In this document: positions 32,965 through 41,503 of the stretch, in pieces | Layout of the letters: every line of letters begins with the position of its first letter | Position numbering within the stretch: position 1 is the stretch's first letter | The notes under the pieces: model-generated | What the model was told of the DNA's origin: nothing | Databases searched by the model: none | Seen by the model: only the letters and a program-made list of their open reading frames with translations | Program-made: the position numbers and the translations under genes | Assembly: GCA_000690595.2 (NCBI GenBank) | Contig: JHUT02000002.1 | Location: forward strand, 124,001 to 188,000 | Reading direction: 5' to 3' | From: Natrinema mahii | GTDB taxonomy: Archaea > Halobacteriota > Halobacteria > Halobacteriales > Natrialbaceae | Length of the DNA: 64,000 bases

Positions 32965-33696
32965 TCAGAGGACGTCGTCGAAGTCGTGGTGGCCGTGGAT
33001 GTCGACGCCCTCGGCGGTGATCTCACAGAGGAAGACGCCGTTACCGGAGCCGGTGTCGCGCTCGACGGCGGATTTGATGCCGCGGGCGGCGACGGTCTTG
33101 GCTTCCTCGGTGGACATGTCCGGTTCGTAGGCCTGCTCCAAGTGACCGTAGGCCAGTTGCATGCCCGAGCCGGTGACGGTGTAGTCGTCTTCCATGACGC
33201 CGCCGGCGGGGTCGATGCTGTAGACGTGGCTCCCCTCGTCGTCGACGCCGCCGAGGATCGGGTGGATGGCGAAGAACGGGCCGCCGCGGGCGAAGTTGCC
33301 CGCCAGCGTCGCCAGCGCCTCGATGCTCATGTCCTCGCCGCGGCGGGCCTCGTAGAGGTTGACCTCGGCCCGAAGCGTCGAGATAAAGGACTGGGCACCA
33401 CCGACGGAACCGACCAGCGTTAACGCGGCGGTCGGGTGGATCTGTTCGACCTTCTGGACGTTCTTGTTCGAGACGAATCGCCCGCCGAGACTGGCGCGCA
33501 TGTCCGTCGCGATGACGACGCCGTCGGCGGTCGAGATGCCGATCGTCGTCGTTCCCGTCTTGTTGACGTTCTCGAGGTCGGCCTGCGTGAGATCGTTCTC
33601 GGGGAGGGAGCCGACCTCGGGCTCGTAGGGGTTCGGCTCGTCGGCCAGCTGCTCGACCGTCCGGGAGAAATCGGAGTCGTTCGTGGGCGTATGCAT
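32965..33696 (-). CDS. psmB: Proteasome beta subunit
   Basis: A 243-aa Ntn-hydrolase. The propeptide (residues 1-48) ends 'NVNKTG' and is cut to expose Thr49 as Thr1 ('TTTIGISTADGVVIATDMRAS'). Asp17- and Lys33-equivalents lie in 'ATDMRASLGGRFVSNKNVQKV'. 'GSVGGAQSFISTLRAEVNLYEARRG' follows the family. Fourteen copies form the catalytic rings of the 20S proteasome with alpha subunits. The start ATG 33696 is supported by a TATA box (ATATAAAAC, 33721-33729) about 28 nt upstream. An alpha-subunit gene is not in this window. Confidence 0.96.
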   Translation of the reverse strand: MHTPTNDSDFSRTVEQLADEPNPYEPEVGSLPENDLTQADLENVNKTGTTTIGISTADGVVIATDMRASLGGRFVSNKNVQKVEQIHPTAALTLVGSVGGAQSFISTLRAEVNLYEARRGEDMSIEALATLAGNFARGGPFFAIHPILGGVDDEGSHVYSIDPAGGVMEDDYTVTGSGMQLAYGHLEQAYEPDMSTEEAKTVAARGIKSAVERDTGSGNGVFLCEITAEGVDIHGHHDFDDVL

Positions 33697-33720
33697 TGAC
33701 CGATGTCTACGGCCGGGACG

Positions 33721-33729
33721 ATATAAAAC
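33721..33729 (-). promoter_or_regulatory. TATA box for psmB
   Basis: GTTTTATAT on the reverse strand, centred about 28 nt upstream of ATG 33696, fits a leaderless psmB transcript. Confidence 0.55.
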
Positions 33730-33873
33730 ACCGGCGGTCACAACCGTCGTTTCCGCTTCCGACGACGGGTCGAGCCGACGCGTATCGGACGCCGGCGACG
33801 GGCTCCGCTCGAAGACGGACGTCATGATCGTCGCGGTCGTCTACGACAGCTGGAACTGTCAGATCGACGTGCG

Positions 33874-34266
33874 TCACGCCGGCGCGGTGTCGGGCGAGTG
33901 CTGGCCGATCGGGATGTCGACGTCGATCTCGTCGTACCAGACGACCGGCCGCTTTGCGCGCCCGTTGTCCTCGAGGTCGACGAGGCCGTAGTCGGCGAGT
34001 TCGGTGACGTTGTCGGTCACCTCCGGCGGATGACGGTCGACGCTCCGGGCGAGTTCACGGATGCTCTCGGGTTCGTGATCGGCGATCGCCTCGAGCAGTT
34101 CGAGGTTCGTCGGTCGGAAGATCCGGCCGAACGTCTCGAGATCCTCGACAGAGAGCGGCGACGGCTTCGGGTCGACACTCTCGCCGGCATCGAGTGCTGC
34201 AAGCGTATCCTCGAGGTCGCTGCGATCGGACGACGAGTTGATTCGGACGTGGAGTGTTCGGGTCAT
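33874..34266 (-). CDS. HTH transcriptional regulator, HVO_A0114-like
   Basis: A 130-aa protein. The N-terminus 'MTRTLHVRINSSSDRSDLED' is a short beta/helix dimer segment. A winged helix follows: 'LSVEDLETFGRIFRPTNLELLEAIADHEPESIRELARSVDRHPPEVTDNVTELADYGLVDL' with wing 'NGRAKRPVVWYDEIDVDIPI'. This is the pattern of haloarchaeal HVO_A0114-type putative DNA-binding proteins, often partners of toxin-like genes. No toxin gene is adjacent; its 5' neighbour is a 56-aa membrane protein. Confidence 0.85.
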   Translation of the reverse strand: MTRTLHVRINSSSDRSDLEDTLAALDAGESVDPKPSPLSVEDLETFGRIFRPTNLELLEAIADHEPESIRELARSVDRHPPEVTDNVTELADYGLVDLEDNGRAKRPVVWYDEIDVDIPIGQHSPDTAPA

Positions 34267-34434
34267 GGATTTAGGGGTTCGGTCGGTCACCAGTCGGTTC
34301 GCTTGTCTAACAGTTGATCGCGACCGGCGAGGGGTCGAGGCTTATCTTCTCGACGCACGAGCGGCTGGTCAGGGACCGGTACCGGCGGTTCGTCGGCGAA
34401 CAGTCCGCGAAAACGAGCGACTCGAGTCGGGTCG

Positions 34435-34605
34435 TTAGCGCCGTGCGGATTCGTACGCCCCCTCGACGGTTTCGATGAGGCGGTGGATCGGGAGGGTGAG
34501 GCCGGCCTGTCGGGCGGCGATCGCGAGCGGCATCGCGACGATACCGATCACGATACAGAGCTGGTACAGTGCGAACAGCGTCGCGTGGTACGCGCGGGAT
34601 ATCAT
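34435..34605 (-). CDS. Small single-helix membrane protein, 56 aa
   Basis: A frame too short for most gene callers encodes 56 residues: 'MISRAYHATLFALYQLC', a hydrophobic run 'IVIGIVAMPLAIAARQ' and 'HRLIETVEGAYESARR'. Topology looks like one membrane helix with a basic/acidic cytoplasmic tail. A TATA-like box (34634-34643) lies about 33 nt upstream of the ATG. I recall similar short proteins in other haloarchaea but no function. Confidence 0.6.
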   Translation of the reverse strand: MISRAYHATLFALYQLCIVIGIVAMPLAIAARQAGLTLPIHRLIETVEGAYESARR

Positions 34606-34967
34606 CAGCGTTCGTCAGTCCCCAGACGGAGCCCATATATAAGTCTTCCTGAAAATAGGAAATCATAATGATAGTAAATCGGCTATCGGGTCGACGCCTG
34701 CTTGCGATTCAACTACAGTTTCTACGCGTCCAACTCGAGGCGGACTCGAGTCGATCTACGGGTATGTCGGGGGGAATCGATCGGGGGATTTCCCGTAACT
34801 TATGGGAATAATGCGATTCACGTGCGCACGATCGGACCCGGACCGAGCGGAGGCCGTCGCCGGCGACGAGTCCTCGATCGAATCCGATCGGCGACCGCCT
34901 CGAACGGCGACAGATACCGACGCCGACGAACCGCAAGACAGGAAACCCCCCGGAACGACCACCACGT
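34606..34967. other. Intergenic, promoter material only
   Basis: Contains the reverse-strand TATA box for the 56-aa gene, a short repeat TCCTGAAAATAGGA and an A+T-rich patch (34640-34690). I see no credible gene or strong RNA fold in the remainder. Confidence 0.5.
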
Positions 34968-35324
34968 ATGGGCAATTATCTCGTCGCGATGGAAGCGGCA
35001 TGGCTCGTTCGTGACGTCGAGCAGATCGACGACGCGATCGGCGTCGCCGTCAGCGAAGCCGGGAAGCGACTCAACAGCGAAGACATGGACTACGTCGAGG
35101 TCGAGGTCGGCGCGACGGGCTGTCCCGCCTGTGGCGAACCCTTCGACTCGGCCTTTATCGCGGCCGACACCGCCTTGGTCGGACTCGCACTCGAGATGGA
35201 AGTGTTCAACGCCGACGGCGAGGAACACGCCTCCCGAATCGCGAAAAGCGAGGTCGGCGGCGCGCTGCGGGACGTGCCGCTGTCGGTCGTCGATATCGCC
35301 GAAGTCCCCGACGACGACGAGTAG
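34968..35324 (+). CDS. DUF555 / UPF0212 family protein
   Basis: A 118-aa protein, 'MGNYLVAMEAAWLVRDVEQI' through 'VGATGCPACGEPFDSAFIAADTALVGLALEMEVFNAD'. It has a CPxCG zinc knuckle at about residues 51-55. The family is conserved in euryarchaea and unassigned. Length is standard. It is followed 63 nt later by the HTH-CBS gene on the same strand, which has its own promoter. Confidence 0.92.
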   Translation: MGNYLVAMEAAWLVRDVEQIDDAIGVAVSEAGKRLNSEDMDYVEVEVGATGCPACGEPFDSAFIAADTALVGLALEMEVFNADGEEHASRIAKSEVGGALRDVPLSVVDIAEVPDDDE

Positions 35325-35360
35325 CAACTCGCGGCGCGGTCCCGAGCGACCCAAAGCTCT

Positions 35361-35370
35361 TTCTATAACC
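35361..35370 (+). promoter_or_regulatory. TATA-like box for the HTH-CBS gene
   Basis: TTCTATAACC lies about 24 nt upstream of ATG 35388, so the ATG is preferred over the TTG at 35379. Confidence 0.45.
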
Positions 35371-35387
35371 CGCAGTTATTGTTCCGT

Positions 35388-35927
35388 ATGGAGCTTCCGA
35401 CGCCTGCCGACCTGCGCCAACGCCGTACCGACCTCGGACTCACTCAGAGCGAACTCGCCGAGACGGCCGACGTCTCTCAGCCGTTGATCGCCCGCATCGA
35501 AGGCGGCGACGTCGATCCGCGGCTGTCGACGCTCCGGCGGATCGTCAACGCCCTCGAGACGGCCGAGCACGACGTTATCCGCGCCGCGGACCTGATGAAC
35601 GAGGCGGTCGTCAGCGTCGCGCCCGACGACCCGGTCAGCGAGGCCGCCCAGCGAATGGAGGAGGAGGCCTACTCCCAACTGGCGGTCATTCAGGACGGGA
35701 TTCCGGTCGGCTCGATCAGTCAGAGCGACCTCGTCCACCTCGATTCCGAGGACCGCGACGAACCGATCGAACAGCACATGAGCGAGAGCTTCCCGACCGT
35801 CTCGAAAGACGCCACGCTGGACGAGATCAGCAACCTGCTCGAGCATTACAAGGCCGTGATGATCACCGAGGCCGGCGAGACCGTCGGGATCATCACCGAG
35901 GCCGACGTCGCCGCTCGCCTCTCCTGA
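35388..35927 (+). CDS. XRE-type HTH fused to CBS pair
   Basis: A 179-aa regulator. Residues about 8-60 are a Cro/CI-type helix-turn-helix ('RRTDLGLTQSELAETADVSQPLIARIEGGDVDPRLSTLRRIVNAL'). Residues about 65-179 hold two CBS motifs ('VVSVAPDDPVSEAAQRMEEEAYSQLAVIQ', 'PTVSKDATLDEISNLLEHYKAVMI'). The combination is archaeal: CBS would sense an adenine nucleotide or SAM and tune DNA binding. Target genes are not evident. Confidence 0.92.
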   Translation: MELPTPADLRQRRTDLGLTQSELAETADVSQPLIARIEGGDVDPRLSTLRRIVNALETAEHDVIRAADLMNEAVVSVAPDDPVSEAAQRMEEEAYSQLAVIQDGIPVGSISQSDLVHLDSEDRDEPIEQHMSESFPTVSKDATLDEISNLLEHYKAVMITEAGETVGIITEADVAARLS

Positions 35928-36081
35928 CGGCTCCCTCGAGTCCGCTATCGTTCGGTCTCCGGCCGCCGTCCGGCTGCGACGAACACCGACCTCCGGGAGC
36001 TTCAGTCCCCGTCACGGCTCCGGACGGCTCGGAATCGACGTGTGATATTTCCAATCGGATCCACTACAGTCAAGCGGGAAG

Positions 36082-36324
36082 ATGGATCACTACGATCGGC
36101 TGCTCGTGGGCATGTTCGCGTCCCTGGTCCTCGGGGCCGTCCTCGGGCTGTATCTGGCCATCGACGTTCGGTACGGCCTCCTCGCGGGCGCGCTGCTGTC
36201 GACCGGGTTCCTCTGGGACGCGATCGTTCGCCGCCCGCCGGTGCCGACGGCAGAGCCCCGATACACGGCGGCGATCGTCCTCTGGCACGGGGCCGTACTC
36301 GCCTCGCTCGTCGCTAGCGTGTAG
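36082..36324 (+). CDS. Small three-helix membrane protein, 80 aa
   Basis: Hydrophobic segments at about 8-27 ('LVGMFASLVLGAVLGLYLAI'), 30-47 and 62-80 ('AAIVLWHGAVLASLVASV') are joined by a Pro-rich loop. No family recognised with certainty. It lies 58 nt upstream of a universal-stress gene on the same strand and may be co-transcribed. Confidence 0.75.
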   Translation: MDHYDRLLVGMFASLVLGAVLGLYLAIDVRYGLLAGALLSTGFLWDAIVRRPPVPTAEPRYTAAIVLWHGAVLASLVASV

Positions 36325-36382
36325 TCTCGGCTCGCGGGATCGACGGGACCGATTTAAGCGACGCGACCGCGTTCGCTGATTC

Positions 36383-37288
36383 ATGTACGATTCCGTTCTC
36401 GTTCCGACCGACGGAAGCGATCACGCCGTTCGAGTCGCCCGTCACGCACTGGGGCTCGCGCGGTGGTTCGACGCGACGGTCCACGTAATAAGCGTCGTCG
36501 ACGTAAGCGCCGCGGGCGGTGTCTTCGACGCCGGCGGCGCCAGCCCCGCGTTCGTCGAGCGCCTCGAGGACGACGCGGCGGCCGCGATCGAGCGGATCGA
36601 ATCGATGGCCGACGGCGATCGGGTTCGGTCGGCGGTCCTGAAGGGCAGTCCGGCACCGACGATCCTCGAGTACGCCGACGAGAACGACGTCGACCTCATC
36701 GCGATGGGGACCCACGGCCGAACGGGCGTGAGCCGCTACGTCACCGGCAGCGTCACCGAACGCGTCGTCCGCCAGTCGGACGTGCCGGTAATGACCGCCC
36801 GCGTGACCGAGCGAAGCGAGTGGGCCGGGGGCTACGACGACGTGCTGTTGCCGACCGACGGGAGCGAGCCGGCCGCCGCCGCGGTCGACCACGCGCTCGC
36901 GATCGCGACGCGGGCGGACGCGACGGTCCACGTCGTCAGCGTCGTCGACGTCACCACCGTCGCCGGCAGGCCCAGCCTCATGGCCCCCAACGATCTCCTC
37001 GCCCAGTTCGAGTCCGACGCGGAAACCGCGGTCGAAACGGCCGCCGCGGCGGTGCGGGACGCGGGGCTCGACGTCGTGACTCACGTCCGAAAGGAGATTC
37101 CGTCGCAGGGTCTCCTCGAGTACGTCGATGCCCACGACATCGACCTCGTCACGATGGGTACCCACGGCCGGACCGGGATCGATCGGGTCCTCCTGGGGAG
37201 TACGACGGAACGGTTCGTCAGACACGCCCCCGTCCCGGTGCTCGCGGTCGGCCCGGACGCCGACGGCGACGACCGTTCGGGCGCGTAA
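36383..37288 (+). CDS. Tandem UspA universal stress protein
   Basis: A 301-aa protein with two Usp domains. Each opens with the 'DSVLVPTDGS' or 'DDVLLPTDGS' strand and ends with the ATP-binding loop, 'MGTHGRTGVSRYVTGSVTE' in the first and 'MGTHGRTGIDRVLLGSTTE' in the second, so both probably bind ATP. Usp proteins support survival in energy or osmotic stress; the specific role is unknown. Confidence 0.93.
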   Translation: MYDSVLVPTDGSDHAVRVARHALGLARWFDATVHVISVVDVSAAGGVFDAGGASPAFVERLEDDAAAAIERIESMADGDRVRSAVLKGSPAPTILEYADENDVDLIAMGTHGRTGVSRYVTGSVTERVVRQSDVPVMTARVTERSEWAGGYDDVLLPTDGSEPAAAAVDHALAIATRADATVHVVSVVDVTTVAGRPSLMAPNDLLAQFESDAETAVETAAAAVRDAGLDVVTHVRKEIPSQGLLEYVDAHDIDLVTMGTHGRTGIDRVLLGSTTERFVRHAPVPVLAVGPDADGDDRSGA

Positions 37289-37326
37289 ACGGGACGGACA
37301 GCCACGAACGACCGTCGGCGGACGGA

Positions 37327-38301
37327 TCAGGCGTGCCCGGACACCGGCACCGGCTCGTAGGGCTCCTCGAGGTACGCCACGTCCGACTCCGAGAGGTCGA
37401 TCTCGAGGGCCTCGACCGCCTGCTCTAGGTGGTCGACGCTGGTCGTGCCGACGATCGGCGCGTCGACCCAGTCCTTGTGGAGCAGCCACGCGAGGGCGAT
37501 CTGGGCCATCGTCGCGCCCTTGTCGGCGGCGACCTCGGCGACACGCTCGTTGATCTCGCGGCCGCCGCCCTCGCGGTAGGGGTGTTCGTACAGGTACTCC
37601 TCGGTCTCGCCGCGGGCCGTCGCGTCGATCTCTTCGTGGGGCCGGGTGAGATAGCCCCGGGCCATCGGCGACCACGGAATCACCCCGACGTTTTCCTTGC
37701 CACAGAGGGGCAACATCTCCCGCTCCTCCTCGCGGTAGACGAGGTTGTAGTGGTTCTGCATCGTCTGGAATCGCTCGAGGCCGAGCCGATCGCTCGTGTG
37801 CAGGGACTCGGCGAACTGGTGGGCCCACATCGAGGAGGCCCCGATATATCGGACGTGGCCCCGACGGACGGCGTCGTCGAGCGCCCGCAGGGTCGTCTCG
37901 ACGGGCGTGTCGTAATCCCAGCGATGGGGCTGATAGAGGTCGATGGTGTCCATGCCGAGGCGCTCACGGCTGGCCGCGAGTTCCTGCTCGATCGCCTTCC
38001 GGGAGAGCCCGCCAGAGTTCGGGTCGTCTTCGCGCATCCGGAAGAACCCCTTCGTGGCGACGACTGCCTCGTCGCGACGGCCCTCGAGGGCCTCGCCGAG
38101 GATCCGCTCGGACTCGCCCCGGGAGTACATGTTCGCGGTGTCGAAGAAGTTGATCCCCAGATCGAGCGCCCGGTCGATGATCTCTTTGCTCGCGTCGTCC
38201 TCTAAGACCCACTCGCGCCAGTCGCTCGAGCCGAAGCTCATACAGCCCAGACAGATGCGGCTGACCTGCATGCCGGTCGACCCGAGGGTGGTGTACTCCA
38301 T
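37327..38301 (-). CDS. Aldo/keto reductase
   Basis: A 324-aa NADPH-dependent oxidoreductase. The catalytic tetrad is visible: Asp54 and Tyr59 in 'NFFDTANMYSRGESERILG', Lys84 in 'VVATKGF' and His in 'IDLYQPHRWDYDTPVETTLRAL'. The cofactor end 'ATMAQIALAWLLHKDWVDAPIVGTTSVDHLEQ' is typical. It belongs to the MocA/YajO-like branch with short beta loops. Substrate unknown. It is convergent with the Usp gene. Confidence 0.93.
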   Translation of the reverse strand: MEYTTLGSTGMQVSRICLGCMSFGSSDWREWVLEDDASKEIIDRALDLGINFFDTANMYSRGESERILGEALEGRRDEAVVATKGFFRMREDDPNSGGLSRKAIEQELAASRERLGMDTIDLYQPHRWDYDTPVETTLRALDDAVRRGHVRYIGASSMWAHQFAESLHTSDRLGLERFQTMQNHYNLVYREEEREMLPLCGKENVGVIPWSPMARGYLTRPHEEIDATARGETEEYLYEHPYREGGGREINERVAEVAADKGATMAQIALAWLLHKDWVDAPIVGTTSVDHLEQAVEALEIDLSESDVAYLEEPYEPVPVSGHA

Positions 38302-38393
38302 ACCGGCGCTACGAGAACCGACCGGAAAACGGTACGTGGTGCGGCAAACGATACCACATCACGAGGGAGCGGCGAGCGCGGCGTCGCCGTCAG

Positions 38394-40265
38394 CTACCAG
38401 TGCCCGAACAGCCGCTGGATGACGGTGCGGTCGCTTGGCCGTTCGGCCAACAGGACCGAGCTGTCGACCTCGTTGACGACGTCCATGTGCAGCGAGTCGC
38501 TCATCAGCCGCGAGATCACGCCCTCCTCGGTCGCGCCGATGAGGACGAGCGTGTGATCGCCGGCCTGTCGGCAGATCGCGCGTTCGACGTCGCCGGAGTC
38601 GTCGACGACGAACTCGGCGTCCTCGAGGTCGCGGTCGGCGGCCCACTCGGCGAGGAACTCCTCGCCGCGCTCCCGGTCGTCGGGGCCGGCGACGACGTGT
38701 TGCAGCGTGATCTCGGCACCAGAATGGTCCCGGAGCGTGCGCGCGACTTCGGCGCTCAGATCCGAGTCCGGGCCGCCGGCAGTCGGGAGCAGGATCCGGG
38801 AGGTGTCCAGTTCGCGGTCCTTGAGGATGAGAAAGTCACAGGGGAGGTTGCTGGTCAGTTCGTTCATCCGGCCCTCGGCGCGACCCTGACCCCACGGCCG
38901 GTCGTCGCCCCAGCCGAGCACCACGAGGTCGGCCCGTTCCCGTTCCGCGGTGTCGAAGACGTCCTCGAACGAGCGATGCGAGACGACCGTCGACGTCTCG
39001 AAGTCGACGTCGTAGGAGGCCGCACGCTGCCGGACGGTCTCCATGCGGTTCTCGGACTCGGAGACGATCCGGTCGGTCTGTCCCGCACCGTACCGCATCG
39101 ACGACCGACCCGGCATCTGGACGATGTGGACGGCGTGGACCGTCGCGTTCTCGTGCCCGCTGGCCAGCCGGCAGGCCAGATCGACGATCGTCGACTCCGT
39201 GCGGGGGTTGGCGATCGGCACGAGGATCCGATAATCGCCGTTCTCGCTCGCGTGGGCCTCCGCGGTGTCGATCAGCGGCACGTACGAGCGGCCGGCGTAG
39301 CTGCCAAACAGCCACTCCCGGATGGAGAGCTGACGGTCGGCCCCTTCGAACCGGGCCGACTCGAGGCGGTGTTCGCTGGTCTGGAAGTAGTTGACGACGG
39401 TCACGAGGACGATCCCGCCGATGGTGTTGCCGAGCAGGACCGGCAGGACGAACCCGTAGAGCCCGGTCAGGACGGCGACTTCACCGGCCAGCGCCAGATA
39501 CACCATCTCGGTGAAGGAGACGACGACGTGGAACAGGTCACCGAGCGGGATCGCGAGGAAAGCCATGTAGACGACGACCAACCGCGAGATCGTATCCTGA
39601 GAGGCGTAGACGATCCAGACGACGCCGGCGACGATCAGGCCGGCGAAGGCCGCCTTCGAGAACAGCGTCCACCACGGCGTCTCGACGCCGTGTCGCGCGA
39701 GGTCCATCGCCGCGGCCGCCGAATCGTCGTCGAAGACGCCGCCGTAGGAGAGCGCGAGCGCGCCGAGCGCGCCGCCGGCGAAGTTGCCCGCGAGGACGAT
39801 CGACCAGTGGCGAAGCAAGGCGGGGATGCTGGCCAGTCGCTCGAGGGCCAACGTGACCGGCGGCACCGTGTTCTCCGTGTAGAGCTGGTAGCCGCCGATG
39901 ATGATATAAATAAAGCCGAGCGGATACAGCAGTTTGCTCAGTATCGGATGGCCGTCGGTCGAGGCGGTCAGCGTGGCATACAGCAGGAACGTGATCGTGA
40001 TGGAGAAGCCCGCCGCGAGGCCACTGAAGAACAGTTCGCGGCCCCCCGAGGTAATCTCCTCGTCGGCGGCCGCGACGATCCGCTGGAAGATCTCGTCGGA
40101 GGAGAACCGGTCGCGCACGACCGCACCGACGGCCGGCGCACCGCTTCTGGACCGTTCGACCGCCTGCCGGACCTGTTCTTGCTCCGACGAGTCGTCGGTC
40201 CGCTGTCCCCCGCCGGGCGGCTCTCGGTTCGGCCGTTGCCGATCGGGAGGGTTCGAATCACTCAT
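38394..40265 (-). CDS. Formate/nitrite transporter fused to two Usp domains
   Basis: A 623-aa protein starting ATG 40265. After a 65-residue charged, Pro/Arg-rich tail, residues about 75-320 form six helices of the FNT channel fold ('FFSGLAAGFSITITFLLYATLT', 'LLRHWSIVLAGNFAGGALGALALS', 'FLAIPLGDLFHVVVSFTEM'). Residues about 340-480 and 490-623 are Usp-like domains ('ILVPIANPRTESTIVDLACRLA' and 'ILLPTAGGPDSDLSAEVARTLRD'). FNT pores pass small monovalent anions; the Usp parts may sense nucleotides. The fusion is seen in some haloarchaea, but the anion is unknown. Confidence 0.88.
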   Translation of the reverse strand: MSDSNPPDRQRPNREPPGGGQRTDDSSEQEQVRQAVERSRSGAPAVGAVVRDRFSSDEIFQRIVAAADEEITSGGRELFFSGLAAGFSITITFLLYATLTASTDGHPILSKLLYPLGFIYIIIGGYQLYTENTVPPVTLALERLASIPALLRHWSIVLAGNFAGGALGALALSYGGVFDDDSAAAAMDLARHGVETPWWTLFSKAAFAGLIVAGVVWIVYASQDTISRLVVVYMAFLAIPLGDLFHVVVSFTEMVYLALAGEVAVLTGLYGFVLPVLLGNTIGGIVLVTVVNYFQTSEHRLESARFEGADRQLSIREWLFGSYAGRSYVPLIDTAEAHASENGDYRILVPIANPRTESTIVDLACRLASGHENATVHAVHIVQMPGRSSMRYGAGQTDRIVSESENRMETVRQRAASYDVDFETSTVVSHRSFEDVFDTAERERADLVVLGWGDDRPWGQGRAEGRMNELTSNLPCDFLILKDRELDTSRILLPTAGGPDSDLSAEVARTLRDHSGAEITLQHVVAGPDDRERGEEFLAEWAADRDLEDAEFVVDDSGDVERAICRQAGDHTLVLIGATEEGVISRLMSDSLHMDVVNEVDSSVLLAERPSDRTVIQRLFGHW

Positions 40266-40348
40266 TACCGCATACGCATTCGGGAAGCGACTAATCGTTT
40301 CGCATCTCCTACCGGTGCCGTCGAACGGGCCGAAAACCCACCGCAGAG

Positions 40349-41503
40349 TCAGAGCGACTCCGGCTCGAGGCGATCGATACCGCGTCGGAGCGCCACGAAC
40401 GCGGCGATCGCGAGCAGGCAGTAGCCGGCGAGCAGCCCCCACGTGGTCGTCGTCGGGTTCCCGATCGCGAACTTCGCGACGGTGTTCGCGGGGTGTTCCG
40501 GGAGGACCGTCGCGACGACCAGCGCGCCGACGGTGGCCACGGAGTAGAGCAGTTGCGCCTGCCGCCTGTCGGGGGCCCACAGCGCGACCGCGACGCCGCC
40601 GGTCACCACGAGCAGGGACAGCACGGCGACCAGCGCGACGAGCGCGACCGGGCCGACGATCGCCGTCCCGTTGACGGCGAGCAACGCCAGCCAGGCGATC
40701 GCCTGGACCGGTGCCAGCGCCGCGATCGCCAGCAGCTTCGCGTCGACCACCTCGGCGAGCGACAGCGGCGCAACCCGGAGCAACTCGAGGGTGCCCCGCT
40801 GGCGCTCCTCGATTAGCGAGTCGACGGCGATCGAACCGCTGATGAACACCGGCAGGAAGCAAAGCAGCGGCACCAAGATTGTGTAGGTGAAGCCGACGTA
40901 CGGGCTGGCCTCGATCTCGCTCGGCACGGGGACCGGCGAGCGCTCGAGGCGGCCGGCGTCGGCGTTTCGCTGGCGCTCGACGCGTTCGACCTGCTGGAGG
41001 GTGTCCCGCAGCTGGACCACGAGCAGGGTCGTCCGGATCCCCTCCTCCGGGGCGGTTACCCTGACGCTGAGCCGGCCGTCGTCGGTCCGGTTCGCGTCGA
41101 GAACGGCCGAAACCGAGCCGGAATCGAACGCCTCGTAGGCCGTCCCGCGGTCGTCGAACCGCTGGGCGGTGACGCCGTCGCGGTCGTTCGCGACCGACAG
41201 CAGCGTCTCGGTGTCGTCGCCGGTGACCGCGACGTCCAACTCGTAGCCGTCGACGGCACCGGGATCGTACAGCGAGACGAGGCCGACGACCAGAAACGAC
41301 GAAAAGGCCGCGATGAACAGCTGAATCGCCAGCGCCAGGATAATCGTCTTCTCGGAGCGCAGCGACCCCAGCTCGCGACGGGCGACCGCCCAGCGGGCCC
41401 GCCGGCTCGAGCCGGTGTCGGCCCCGCCGTCGGCCCGCGTCGGCGGGTTCGGGTCGCGCGGGTCCGCGTCCCGGTCCCGACCGGGATCGCCGTCACGCGA
41501 CAA
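40349..41503 (-). CDS. ABC-2 type permease, first membrane component
   Basis: A 384-aa membrane protein. A charged N-terminus precedes 'IILALAIQLFIAAFSSFLVVGLVSLYDP', then a large extracytoplasmic loop and five or six helices ('VGFTYTILVPLLCFLPVFISGSIAVDSLIEERQRGTLELLRVAPLSLAEV' is the ABC-2 signature). It uses a TTG start at 41503 overlapping the previous gene; no ATG or GTG lies nearby in frame. It partners the ATPase at 43382-44299 and the permease-PrsW protein. Confidence 0.85.
   Translation of the reverse strand: MSRDGDPGRDRDADPRDPNPPTRADGGADTGSSRRARWAVARRELGSLRSEKTIILALAIQLFIAAFSSFLVVGLVSLYDPGAVDGYELDVAVTGDDTETLLSVANDRDGVTAQRFDDRGTAYEAFDSGSVSAVLDANRTDDGRLSVRVTAPEEGIRTTLLVVQLRDTLQQVERVERQRNADAGRLERSPVPVPSEIEASPYVGFTYTILVPLLCFLPVFISGSIAVDSLIEERQRGTLELLRVAPLSLAEVVDAKLLAIAALAPVQAIAWLALLAVNGTAIVGPVALVALVAVLSLLVVTGGVAVALWAPDRRQAQLLYSVATVGALVVATVLPEHPANTVAKFAIGNPTTTTWGLLAGYCLLAIAAFVALRRGIDRLEPESL

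Noticed and set aside
34802-35014. A 70-codon frame upstream of the DUF555 gene
   Set aside because: It overlaps the DUF555 start in another frame and has no recognisable motif or promoter.
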